Shown here: positions 1-7,752 of the stretch, piece by piece
How positions within the stretch are numbered: the first letter of the stretch is position 1
How the letters are laid out: every line of letters starts with the position of its first letter
Assembly: GCA_044371545.1 (NCBI GenBank)
Contig: JBILTM010000171.1
Span: forward strand, 1 to 11,316
Direction: 5' to 3'
Source: UBA4615 sp044371545
Lineage (GTDB): Bacteria; Pseudomonadota; Gammaproteobacteria; Burkholderiales; Burkholderiaceae_E
DNA length: 11,316 bases
Translations under genes and position numbers: made by a program
The notes under the pieces: model-generated
What the model saw: only the letters and a program-made list of their open reading frames with translations
Told to the model about the DNA's origin: nothing
Database searches by the model: none

Positions 1-102
1 GCGCAACGCTTCGCGGCCGACCCCGCGAAGATGACGGCCGCCTCGCGCGGCCTTCGCGCCGCCGCGGCCGAGCAGGCCGCCCGCAGGGAGACGAGGCGAT
101 GA
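1..102 (+). CDS. 3' end of an unidentified upstream gene (partial)
   Basis: Reading from base 1, frame 1 stays open for 33 codons and ends at a TGA at 100-102. This stop shares ATGA with the start of the next gene at 99, a common sign of translational coupling in one operon. The visible tail is rich in Ala and Arg and ends in RETRR. It has no recognisable motif and looks like a helical or disordered C-terminus. The gene body lies outside the window, so the function cannot be given. Its coupling to a receiver and a sensor kinase makes another signalling protein possible, but that is inference. The open frame and the overlap are directly seen. A chance open frame of this length is possible at this GC content. 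Confidence 0.55.
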   Translation, partial: AQRFAADPAKMTAASRGLRAAAAEQAARRETRR

Positions 103-491
103 GCGCGAAGATCCTGATCGTCGAGGACCGTCCCGAGATCCAGATGCTGATCCGGATGACGCTCGAGTTCGAGGGCCACGACCTGCACACCGCCGACAAC
201 GGCGGCGACGGCTGGCGGCTCGCGCAGACGCTGCGACCCGACGTGGTGCTGCTCGACGTCATGATGCCGGGCGAGCTCGACGGCCTTCAGGTCTGCGCGC
301 GGATCCGGGCGACGCCGGAGCTCGACGGGACTCGCGTCGTGCTGCTGACCGCGCGCGGCCAGCAGTCGGACCGCGCCGCGGGCGCCGCGGTGGGCTGCGA
401 CGCCTACCTGACCAAGCCATTCAGCCCGCTCGCGCTGATCGAGACGGTGGCGTCCATGCTGAGCACGCCGGCCGCCGGGCCGGTGCGGTGA
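99..491 (+). CDS. Stand-alone response regulator receiver (CheY-like)
   Basis: This 130-residue protein is one receiver (REC) domain with no DNA-binding or enzymatic output domain. Visible signature residues are the acidic pair E9-D10, the predicted phospho-acceptor D53 in LLLDVMMPG, T84 in VVLLTAR, and K106 in the TKPF motif. The loop after D53 reads MMPGELDG, slightly longer than the common MMPGMDG. The ATG start has an AGGGAG ribosome site at 85-90 and overlaps the stop of the upstream gene. The gene's own stop overlaps the GTG start of the histidine kinase (GTGA, 488-491). It is therefore the likely phospho-partner of that kinase, acting by protein-protein contact or in a phosphorelay. 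Lone receivers next to LOV kinases are known, for example LovR beside LovK in Caulobacter, but orthology is not claimed. The downstream target is unknown. Confidence 0.93.
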   Translation: MSAKILIVEDRPEIQMLIRMTLEFEGHDLHTADNGGDGWRLAQTLRPDVVLLDVMMPGELDGLQVCARIRATPELDGTRVVLLTARGQQSDRAAGAAVGCDAYLTKPFSPLALIETVASMLSTPAAGPVR

Positions 492-2389
492 CGGGCGTGT
501 CCACGCCGTCCCTCGCGGGGGCGAGCGCAGCCACCGCCGGGCACGAGCCGGTGCTCGCCGTGCTCGACCTGATGCCCGACGCGATCCTCGCGCTCGACGC
601 GAGCGGCCGGATCGTGCTGTGCAATCGCACCGCGTCGTCGGTGTTCGGCGTGAGCGCGGAGCAGGCCGCCGGCCTGCCGGTCGGCGAGCTCGTGCCCGCG
701 CTCGCCCACGACGGCATCGCGAAAGCGATGGCCGACGCGATCGTCGCGGGCGGCGGGCGGATCCGGATCGCGCGGCTGCAGACCGATGGCGCCCGCCGCG
801 ACGGCACGCCGTTCCCGCTCGAGGCCTCCATCGCCGAGTCCCACGCGGTCGTCGGTGCGCGCTGGACCTGCGTGGTCCGCGACCTGACCGAGCAGCGCCA
901 GGCCGAGGCCATGCTGTCGCTGTTCTCGCAGGCGGTCGACAGCAGCGCGAGCGGCATCGTCATCACCTCGGCCCGCCTGCCCGGCAACCCGATCACCTAT
1001 GTGAACCCGGCGTTCACCCGGATCACCGGCTACGCGTCGCACGAGGCGGTGGGGCGCAACTGCGCCTTCCTGCAGGGCCGCGACCGCGACCAGCCGGCGA
1101 TCGGGGCGCTGCGCGATGCGATCCGCGACGGCCGATCGCAGACCGTCACACTGCGCAACTACCGCCGCGACGGCACGCTCTTCTGGAACGAGCTGCACAT
1201 CACGCCGGTGCGCGACCCCGACGGCACCGTGCGCCACTACCTCGGCGTGCAGATCGACGTCACCGCGCGGGCCGAGGCCGAACGCGAGCTCGCGATGCGC
1301 AACGCACGGCTCGACGCGGTCATGTCGCTGAGCCCGGACGGGTTCGTGCTGTTCGACGCGACCGGCCGGCTCGTCTACGTCAACGAGGCACTGACCGGGA
1401 TGCTCGGCGTGGAGGCGGCCGGACTGGCCGGCCTGACCCGCGAAGCGTTCGAGGTGCGGCTCGTCGCCGCGTGCGCGCCAGCGGACTGCGACATGCCCGA
1501 CGCGCCGCGCGCCGCGCCCGAGTCAGGCCAGCGCACGCTCGAGCTCGTCCGGCCGCAGCGCAGGGTCCTGCAGTGCACCGAGCGCACGCACGCCGGGCAC
1601 GGCGGCGAGACGGTGCTCTGCTTCCGCGACGTGACCCGCGAGACCGAGATCGACCGGATGAAGAGCGAGTTCCTGACGACGGCCGCGCACGAGCTGCGCA
1701 CGCCGCTCGCCAGCGTCTTCGGCTACGCCGAGCTGCTGATCGCACGCGAGTTCGACGCGCCGAAGCGCCAGCGGATGCTGAAGACGATCCACGCGCAGGC
1801 GAAGCTGCTGACCTCGATGATCGACGACCTGCTCGACCTGGCGAAGATCGAGGCGCGGCGCGGTCGCGAGGCGGTGCTCTACCCGGTGCCGCTGGGCATG
1901 CTGGTCGACGGCGCGCTCGAGGGCCTGGCCGCGGTCGAGGCGCCGCGCGAGGTCGAGGTCGACATCGAGGCCGGCGGGCGCGCCGTCGAGGTCGCCGTGG
2001 ACCCCGATCGCACGCGGCAGGCGATCACCAGCGTGCTGTCGAACGCCTGCCGCTACTCGGCGCCCGGCTCGCCGGTCCGCCTCGCGGTGCGCACCGTGGC
2101 GGGCCCCGACGGCCCCACAGTCGTCGTCGCCGTCACGGACCACGGGATCGGCATGAGCGCCGAACAGTGCGCGCGCGCCTTCGAGCGGTTCTATCGGGCG
2201 GACCCGTCGGGGCACCTCCCGGGCACCGGGCTCGGGCTCAGCATCGCGAAGGAAGTGCTGGAGCTGCAGGGCGGCGCGATCTCGCTGCGCAGCGAGCCCG
2301 GCGTCGGCACGGAGGTGCAGGTCCGGCTGCGGGTCGCGCCGCCGGACATGCTGCTGCCGGATCGGGGGAAGCGCGGGTCCGATCGCTGA
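488..2389 (+). CDS. PAS-LOV-PAS sensor histidine kinase (putative blue-light receptor)
   Basis: This 633-residue kinase has no membrane segment and should be soluble. Domains in order are PAS (about 22-135), LOV-type PAS (about 148-260), a third PAS (about 272-385), HisKA (about 391-455) and HATPase_c (about 500-613). The LOV domain has GRNCAFLQ with the photo-adduct cysteine at C192. The flavin-contacting positions N224 (RNYRRDG), N234 (LFWNEL) and Q255 (LGVQIDVT) are also present. In known LOV proteins this cysteine forms a light-driven adduct with FMN. The kinase core shows H401 in AAHELRTPL, N519 in LSNACRYS, D551 in DHGIGM and the G2 box GTGLGL at 579-584. The GTG start overlaps the receiver stop and no clear ribosome site is seen, consistent with coupling. 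One oddity is Ala193, where LOV domains usually carry an FMN-phosphate-binding Arg. The kinase function is very sure and light sensing is probable. Confidence 0.93.
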   Translation: MTGVSTPSLAGASAATAGHEPVLAVLDLMPDAILALDASGRIVLCNRTASSVFGVSAEQAAGLPVGELVPALAHDGIAKAMADAIVAGGGRIRIARLQTDGARRDGTPFPLEASIAESHAVVGARWTCVVRDLTEQRQAEAMLSLFSQAVDSSASGIVITSARLPGNPITYVNPAFTRITGYASHEAVGRNCAFLQGRDRDQPAIGALRDAIRDGRSQTVTLRNYRRDGTLFWNELHITPVRDPDGTVRHYLGVQIDVTARAEAERELAMRNARLDAVMSLSPDGFVLFDATGRLVYVNEALTGMLGVEAAGLAGLTREAFEVRLVAACAPADCDMPDAPRAAPESGQRTLELVRPQRRVLQCTERTHAGHGGETVLCFRDVTRETEIDRMKSEFLTTAAHELRTPLASVFGYAELLIAREFDAPKRQRMLKTIHAQAKLLTSMIDDLLDLAKIEARRGREAVLYPVPLGMLVDGALEGLAAVEAPREVEVDIEAGGRAVEVAVDPDRTRQAITSVLSNACRYSAPGSPVRLAVRTVAGPDGPTVVVAVTDHGIGMSAEQCARAFERFYRADPSGHLPGTGLGLSIAKEVLELQGGAISLRSEPGVGTEVQVRLRVAPPDMLLPDRGKRGSDR

Positions 2390-2409
2390 TCGGGCCGGGG
2401 GGGGATCAG

Positions 2410-2516
2410 CCGCCTATCGGCGGATTCCAGTCCGGGACGCAGCAGTGCGCGGCAAGCATGCCGCTGGGTCGGACTTGCGTCCGACCCGTTCCGCGGGCGC
2501 CGAGCAGTGCTCGGCG
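2410..2516. terminator. Cluster of four hairpins between convergent operons (candidate bidirectional terminator)
   Basis: The 144-bp gap between the kinase stop and the citrate synthase stop holds four perfect inverted repeats. They are 2410-2423 (5-bp stem, loop TATC), 2449-2464 (6-bp stem, loop AGCA), 2466-2487 (9-bp stem GGGTCGGAC/GTCCGACCC, loop TTGC) and 2498-2516 (9-bp arms CGCCGAGCA/TGCTCGGCG around one base). In the minus-strand transcript, the 3' end of gltA, the 2466-2487 loop reads GCAA, a GNRA tetraloop. No long T-run follows any stem, so this is not a textbook intrinsic terminator. The position between two converging stops suggests transcription termination or 3'-end protection. 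The repeats are seen; the role is inferred. Confidence 0.5.
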
Positions 2517-2533
2517 AAACCCCCGCTCCACCA

Positions 2534-3841
<1,308 letters not shown>

Positions 3842-3923
3842 CGCTCGCCCTGTGCAGTCGTGCGGAAGGAGTGGATCGGGTCGGTTAGGGTGATCGGGGC
3901 GATCGTCCTGGTCCGGGCGCGCG
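3842..3923 (-). other. Short gap between sdhE and gltA
   Basis: These 82 bp are the longest gap inside the sdh-gltA run. They hold the gltA ribosome site (AGGG, 6 nt before the ATG) and a small 5-bp hairpin at 3892-3904 (GATCG, loop GGG, CGATC). I see no convincing -35/-10 pair on the minus strand, so gltA is probably read from the sdh promoter. A weak internal promoter cannot be excluded. Confidence 0.4.
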
Positions 3924-4229
3924 TCAGGCGCCGCGAAGCCGCGCAAGCATCCGCAGCGACTCGGGAGCGAGGTCGGGGGCGGGTTCGGTGCGGGCCAGGA
4001 TCAGGTCGAGCAGTTCATTGTCGGACAGATCGAGCAGCCGATCCAGCCCGGCCACGTCACCGTCCGTCAGCGACCCTTCGTGCGCGTCGAGGAAGCGCGT
4101 CAGCACCAGGTCGTTCTCGAGCAGGCCGCGGCGCGCGCGCCAGCGCAGCCGCCGACGCCGGGCCGGATCGTCCTGGTGGCCGGCCGCCGGCGCACCCGGT
4201 GGAAGATGCGGCGGCAGGGTCGCGTGCAC
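3924..4229 (-). CDS. sdhE: FAD assembly factor SdhE (SDHAF2/YgfY family)
   Basis: This small cytoplasmic protein promotes covalent attachment of FAD to the succinate dehydrogenase flavoprotein. The core matches the family: a basic helix (RRRRLRWRARRG), the defining RGxxE motif as RGLLE at residues 34-38, then ENDLVLTRFLD and an acidic LTDGDVAGLDRLLDLSDNELLDLIL segment. With the GTG start at 4229 it is 101 residues, a little longer than the usual 85-95 because of a Pro-rich N-terminus. No ATG lies in frame before the core. AGGG sits 8 nt before the GTG, and the start is 20 nt after the sdhB stop. Its place right after sdhB and upstream of gltA supports the call and implies co-translation with its client SdhA. 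The family call is sure; the exact start is less so. Confidence 0.9.
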   Translation of the reverse strand: MHATLPPHLPPGAPAAGHQDDPARRRRLRWRARRGLLENDLVLTRFLDAHEGSLTDGDVAGLDRLLDLSDNELLDLILARTEPAPDLAPESLRMLARLRGA

Positions 4230-4249
4230 CGTGGGGGCCCTGGCGTCGC

Positions 4250-4999
4250 TCAGACCGCGCGGCGGACCATCAGGTCCTTGATCTTGCCGATCGCGAGCGT
4301 CGGGTTCAGGCCCTTCGGGCAGACGTCGACGCAGTTCATGATCGTGTGGCAGCGGAACAGCCGGTACGGGTCCTCGAGGTCGTCGAGACGCGCGCTGGTC
4401 GCCTGGTCGCGGCTGTCGGCGATGAAGCGGTACGCCTGCAGCAGGCCGGCCGGGCCCACGAACTTGTCCGGGTTCCACCAGAACGACGGGCAGCTGGTCG
4501 AGCAGCACGCGCACAGGATGCACTCGTACAGGCCGTCGAGCTCGTTGCGCTCCTCGGGCGACTGCAGGCGCTCCTTCTCGGGCGGCGGCGTGTCGTTGAT
4601 CAGGAACGGCTTGATCGAGTGGTACTGCTTGAAGAACTGGGTCATGTCCACGATCAGGTCGCGGATGACCGGCAGGCCCGGCAGCGGCTTGAGGACGATC
4701 GGCTCCTTCAGGTCGCGCAGGTTGGTGATGCACGCCAGGCCGTTCTTGCCGTTGATGTTCATCGCGTCGGACCCGCACACGCCCTCGCGGCACGAGCGGC
4801 GGTACGCGACCGAGTCGTCGGCGACCTGCTTGATGCGCATCAGCGCGTCGAGCAGCATCTTGTCGGTCGGCAGCAGCTCGACCGTCAGGTCCTGCATGTA
4901 GGGCTTGGCGTCCTTGTCCGGGTCGTAGCGGTAGATCGAGAACCGCACGGTCCGGGTGGCGACCTTGGCGCCGGTGGGCGCGCTCACGACTGCGTTCAT
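4250..4999 (-). CDS. sdhB: Succinate dehydrogenase iron-sulfur subunit
   Basis: SdhB carries electrons from the FAD of SdhA through three Fe-S clusters to ubiquinone at the SdhC/SdhD membrane anchor. All ligands are visible in the 249-residue product. The [2Fe-2S] site is C70, C75, D78 and C90 (SCREGVCGSD, GLAC), with Asp as third ligand as in E. coli. The [4Fe-4S] site is C160, C163, C166 and C227, and the [3Fe-4S] site is C170, C217 and C223 (CHTIMNCVDVCPKG). W175 and H218 match E. coli W164 and H207 near the quinone site. The N-terminus is about 11 residues longer than in E. coli. The ATG at 4999 has AGGA 5 nt upstream and lies 19 nt after the sdhA stop. No defect is seen. Confidence 0.98.
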   Translation of the reverse strand: MNAVVSAPTGAKVATRTVRFSIYRYDPDKDAKPYMQDLTVELLPTDKMLLDALMRIKQVADDSVAYRRSCREGVCGSDAMNINGKNGLACITNLRDLKEPIVLKPLPGLPVIRDLIVDMTQFFKQYHSIKPFLINDTPPPEKERLQSPEERNELDGLYECILCACCSTSCPSFWWNPDKFVGPAGLLQAYRFIADSRDQATSARLDDLEDPYRLFRCHTIMNCVDVCPKGLNPTLAIGKIKDLMVRRAV

Positions 5000-5018
5000 T
5001 CGGTTCCTGCTCCTCGCC

Positions 5019-6809
5019 TCAGAACGTCCGGGCCTTCGGCTCGAAGGTCTCGACCGTCAGCGGCTTCATGTTCACCGGCTTGTAGTCGAGCCGGTTGCCC
5101 TCGCTGTAGTACAGCGTGTGCTTGATCCAGTTGGCGTCGTCGCGGCTCGGGAAGTCGCGGTGCGCGTGGGCGCCGCGGCTCTCCTTGCGGGCCTCGGCCG
5201 ACACGATCGTGGCCTTGGCGGTCTCGACGAGGTTGTCCAGCTCGAGCGCCTCGACGCGCGCCGTGTTGAACACCTTCGACTTGTCCTTGATGTGGACGTT
5301 CTCGGCGCGCTCGGAGAGCTCCATGATCTTCGTCACGCCCTCCGACAGCAGCTCCGAGGTGCGGAACACGCTGCAGTGCGTCTGCATCGCACGCCGGATC
5401 CCGTTGGCCACTTCCTGCGTGTTCTCGCCCGAGCTCGATCCGTCGAGACGGGCCAGGCGGGCCAGCGACGCGTCTCCGGCCTGCACGGGGAGTGCGCGGA
5501 AGCCCTGGTCCTTGAACTTCGCCTCGACGATGTGGTTGCCGGCCGCACGGCCGAAGACCACCAGGTCGAGCAGCGAATTGGTGCCCAGGCGGTTCGCGCC
5601 GTGCACCGACACGCAGGCGCACTCGCCGATCGCGTACAGCCCCTCGACGATCGAGTTCGGGTTGCCGTTCTTCGGGACGACGACCTGGCCGTGATAGTTC
5701 GTCGGGATGCCGCCCATCTGGTAGTGGATCGTCGGCACGACCGGGATCGGATCCTTGATCGGGTCGACGTTCGCGAACTTGATCGCGATCTCGCGGATCG
5801 ACGGCAGCTTCTTCATGATCTTCTCGGCGCCGAGATGATCGAGCTTGAGCAGCACGTAGTCGCCGTCCGGGCCCGCGCCCCGGCCTTCCTTGATCTCCTG
5901 GTCCATCGAGCGAGAGATGAAGTCGCGCGGCGCCAGGTCCTTGAGCGTCGGCGCGTAGCGCTCCATGAAGCGTTCGCCGTCCTTGTTGAGCAGGATGCCG
6001 CCCTCGCCGCGCACGCCCTCGGTGATCAGCACGCCCGCGCCCGCCACGCCGGTCGGGTGGAACTGCCAGAACTCCATGTCCTCGAGCGGGATGCCCGCCC
6101 GCGCCGCCATCCCCATGCCGTCGCCGGTGTTGATGAAGGCATTGGTGGACGCGGCCCAGATCCGGCCGGCGCCGCCCGTGGCGAGCACGGTGACCTTGGC
6201 CTCGAGGACCATCACCTCGCCGGTCTCCATCTCGAGTGCGACCACCCCGACCACGGCGCCCTCGGCGTCGCGGATCAGGTCGAGCACCATCCACTCGACG
6301 AAGAACTGCGTGCGCGCGCGTACGTTCCGCTGGTAGAGCGTGTGCAGCAGCGCGTGCCCGGTGCGGTCGGCCGCGGCGCAGGCGCGCTGCACCGGCTTCT
6401 CCCCGAAGTTCGCGGTGTGGCCGCCGAACGGGCGCTGGTAGATCGTGCCGTCGGCGTTGCGGTCGAACGGCATGCCGAAGTGCTCGAGCTCGTAGACGAC
6501 CTGCGGGGCCATCTTGCACATGTACTCGATCGCGTCCTGGTCCCCGAGGTAGTCGGAGCCCTTGACCGTGTCGAACATGTGCCAGTACCAGTTGTCCTCG
6601 CTCATGTTGCCGAGCGACGCGCCGATGCCGCCCTGTGCGGCCACCGTGTGCGAGCGTGTCGGGAACACCTTCGACAGGACGGCGACGTTGTAGCCGGCCT
6701 CGGCCAGCTGCAGCGAGCAGCGCATGCCGGCGCCGCCGGCACCCACGATCACAGCGTCGAAGCGCCGACGCGGCAGACCGTTCGCGAGTTGATTCAGGAC
6801 TTCGGCCAA
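5019..6809 (-). CDS. sdhA: Succinate dehydrogenase flavoprotein subunit
   Basis: SdhA oxidises succinate to fumarate on the cytoplasmic face of the inner membrane as part of complex II. The 596-residue product shows the dinucleotide-binding motif VIVGAGGAGMR (20-30) and the FAD-linking histidine H54 in TRSHTVAAQGG. Active-site residues matching E. coli H242, E255, R286 and H354 are H251 (FHPTG), E264 (TEGVRGEGG), R295 (APRD) and H362 (IHYQMGG). R407 lies in HGANRLG. The start is a TTG at 6807-6809, one base after the sdhD stop. Upstream, this frame closes at a TGA without any ATG or GTG, and no in-frame ATG occurs before residue 29, inside the FAD motif. GGAGAG lies 6 nt before the TTG. The start is therefore well supported though unusual. 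Translation is probably coupled to sdhD. Confidence 0.97.
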   Translation of the reverse strand: MAEVLNQLANGLPRRRFDAVIVGAGGAGMRCSLQLAEAGYNVAVLSKVFPTRSHTVAAQGGIGASLGNMSEDNWYWHMFDTVKGSDYLGDQDAIEYMCKMAPQVVYELEHFGMPFDRNADGTIYQRPFGGHTANFGEKPVQRACAAADRTGHALLHTLYQRNVRARTQFFVEWMVLDLIRDAEGAVVGVVALEMETGEVMVLEAKVTVLATGGAGRIWAASTNAFINTGDGMGMAARAGIPLEDMEFWQFHPTGVAGAGVLITEGVRGEGGILLNKDGERFMERYAPTLKDLAPRDFISRSMDQEIKEGRGAGPDGDYVLLKLDHLGAEKIMKKLPSIREIAIKFANVDPIKDPIPVVPTIHYQMGGIPTNYHGQVVVPKNGNPNSIVEGLYAIGECACVSVHGANRLGTNSLLDLVVFGRAAGNHIVEAKFKDQGFRALPVQAGDASLARLARLDGSSSGENTQEVANGIRRAMQTHCSVFRTSELLSEGVTKIMELSERAENVHIKDKSKVFNTARVEALELDNLVETAKATIVSAEARKESRGAHAHRDFPSRDDANWIKHTLYYSEGNRLDYKPVNMKPLTVETFEPKARTF

Positions 6810-6810
6810 C

Positions 6811-7161
6811 TCAGACTCTCCAGAGGATGATCACCGCCCAGATGGCGTATCCGACGAGCGCCACGACGGTGGCGACCTGCAGGACGAGGCGCGCGCCGGT
6901 GGGCTTGATGTAGTCCATGTAGATGTCGCGCACGCCGACCCACGCATGCCAGATCAGCGCGAGCACCGCGATCAGCGTCGCGACCTTCATCCAGACCGAC
7001 GCGAAGAGGCCGGCCCAGGTGCCGTAGTTCAGCTCGGAGGTGAACAGCACCGCGCCCAGCAGCAGCAGCGCGTAGGCGAGCAGCACGACCGCGGAGACGC
7101 GCTGCGCGAGCCAGTCGCGCAGACCGTAGTGCGCGCCGACGACGATTCGACGGGTGGTCAT
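6811..7161 (-). CDS. sdhD: Succinate dehydrogenase membrane anchor subunit
   Basis: SdhD is the small integral-membrane subunit that, with SdhC, binds heme b and ubiquinone. The 116-residue product has three hydrophobic stretches at about 22-42, 55-75 and 93-114. H72 in WHAWVGVRDI matches the E. coli SdhD heme ligand H71. D83-Y84 in YMDYIKP match the quinone-site pair D82-Y83, with identical 11-residue spacing from the histidine. The ATG at 7161 follows the sdhC stop by one base, and GGAG lies at 7171-7174 on the minus strand, 9 nt upstream. Tight packing with sdhC and sdhA indicates one transcript. Sequence identity in this family is usually low, but the HxxxG...DY pattern and the position make the call firm. 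Confidence 0.95.
   Translation of the reverse strand: MTTRRIVVGAHYGLRDWLAQRVSAVVLLAYALLLLGAVLFTSELNYGTWAGLFASVWMKVATLIAVLALIWHAWVGVRDIYMDYIKPTGARLVLQVATVVALVGYAIWAVIILWRV
6816..6821 (-). promoter_or_regulatory. Ribosome binding site that fixes the TTG start of sdhA
   Basis: On the minus strand this site reads GGAGAG and lies inside the last codons of sdhD, 6 nt before the TTG at 6809. It is a strong Shine-Dalgarno match at normal spacing. No ATG or GTG is available nearby in the sdhA frame, so this site decides the start. Confidence 0.75.
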
Positions 7162-7162
7162 G

Positions 7163-7579
7163 TCAGAACGCTCCGAACAGCTTGAGGGCGAAGACGACGG
7201 TCAGCGCGGCGGTGATGCCGAGCACCGCGGTGGCCGAGCTGCGCGCGGCCTCCTTCTGGATGCCGACGTGGCGGTCGAGCAGCAGGTAGCGGATGCCGGC
7301 GACGGCGTGGTGGATGAACGCCCAGCCGAGCACCAGCAGCACCAGCTTGCCGAGCACGCTGCCGACCACCGCGCGGTAGGTCTCGAAGCTGATCTCGCTG
7401 GTGAGGCTCTGCTGGAGCAGGTACAGGATGAACGGGATGCCGAGCAAGAAGAGCAGCGCGCCGCTGACGCGGTGGAGGATCGAGACGATGCCGGCGGGCG
7501 GCAGCCGGTACGACAGGATCTGGGAGACGTGGATGTTCCGGTACTGGGGTCGCGCCTTCTTGGCGGCGATGTCGGCCAT
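7163..7579 (-). CDS. sdhC: Succinate dehydrogenase cytochrome b556 subunit
   Basis: SdhC is the large membrane anchor of complex II. The 138-residue product has three membrane segments at about 39-58, 73-98 and 116-134. S33 and R37 in SILHRVSG match the quinone-binding S27/R31 of E. coli. H91 in IHHAVAGIRYLLLD aligns with the heme ligand H84. The start at 7579 (MADIAAKKARPQYRN) is preferred over an in-frame start 24 codons upstream. GAGG stands 5 nt before this ATG, and the extra residues are Ser/Arg/Pro-rich and not family-like. The cytoplasmic N-terminus followed by NIHVSQILSYRLPP is typical of the betaproteobacterial subfamily. It is the first gene of the sdh run, 173 nt after gntR on the same strand. 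Confidence 0.96.
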   Translation of the reverse strand: MADIAAKKARPQYRNIHVSQILSYRLPPAGIVSILHRVSGALLFLLGIPFILYLLQQSLTSEISFETYRAVVGSVLGKLVLLVLGWAFIHHAVAGIRYLLLDRHVGIQKEAARSSATAVLGITAALTVVFALKLFGAF

Positions 7580-7709
7580 GGATGCCTCGGACAGTGCTCT
7601 TGGACTCAGGGGACGCAGGGGCACGCCGGAGGTTGCAGCACGACGGTGCACGCGCCTTCACGCACGACGCACCGCCCCCGCACCCCGACCTCCCCGTTTT
7701 TGGTCGGGC

Positions 7710-7730
7710 AAAACCGCGTCATTCTGACGC
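7710..7730 (-). terminator. Hairpin after gntR (possible weak intrinsic terminator)
   Basis: On the minus strand, 23 nt after the gntR stop, the sequence GCGTCA-GAA-TGACGC (7730-7716) forms a 6-bp stem with a 3-base loop. A flanking T/G wobble may extend it. It is followed by GG and a run of four T (7713-7710). This resembles a short intrinsic terminator that would separate gntR from sdhC. The stem is short and the T-run is brief, so it may be leaky, or it may be a protein-binding site instead. Confidence 0.4.
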
Positions 7731-7749
7731 ATTTCTCGCGCCGCACCAA
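7721..7749 (-). promoter_or_regulatory. Possible sdhC promoter
   Basis: On the minus strand TTGGTG (7749-7744) and CAGAAT (7726-7721) are separated by 17 bp, a plausible sigma70-type pair upstream of sdhC. The -10 would overlap the hairpin at 7716-7730, so the two readings conflict in part. The 173-bp gntR-sdhC gap is otherwise only marked by a 7-bp inverted repeat, CCCGACC (7684-7690) with GGTCGGG (7702-7708). Only the box matches are seen; promoter activity is a guess. Confidence 0.25.
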
Positions 7750-7752
7750 TTC

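Noticed and set aside
404..1237. 277-codon minus-strand frame opposite the receiver and kinase
   Set aside because: Composition is that of a shadow frame. The + strand genes carry all conserved motifs.
2390..2533. CRISPR array or mobile-element end repeats in the convergent gap
   Set aside because: The hairpins differ in sequence from one another, are not direct repeats with spacers, and no transposase or target duplication is present.
3842..3946. 35-residue N-terminal extension of citrate synthase
   Set aside because: It is Asp/Pro/Arg-rich, overlaps the sdhE end and is not family-like. The ATG at 3841 has a ribosome site and gives the normal length.
4956..6830. 624-codon open frame on the + strand opposite sdhA
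   Set aside because: It is antisense to a complete SdhA, with a biased composition rich in Arg, Val, Asp and His and no domain pattern.
7580..7651. 24-residue N-terminal extension of SdhC
   Set aside because: It is unlike family N-termini, and GAGG is well placed before the ATG at 7579.
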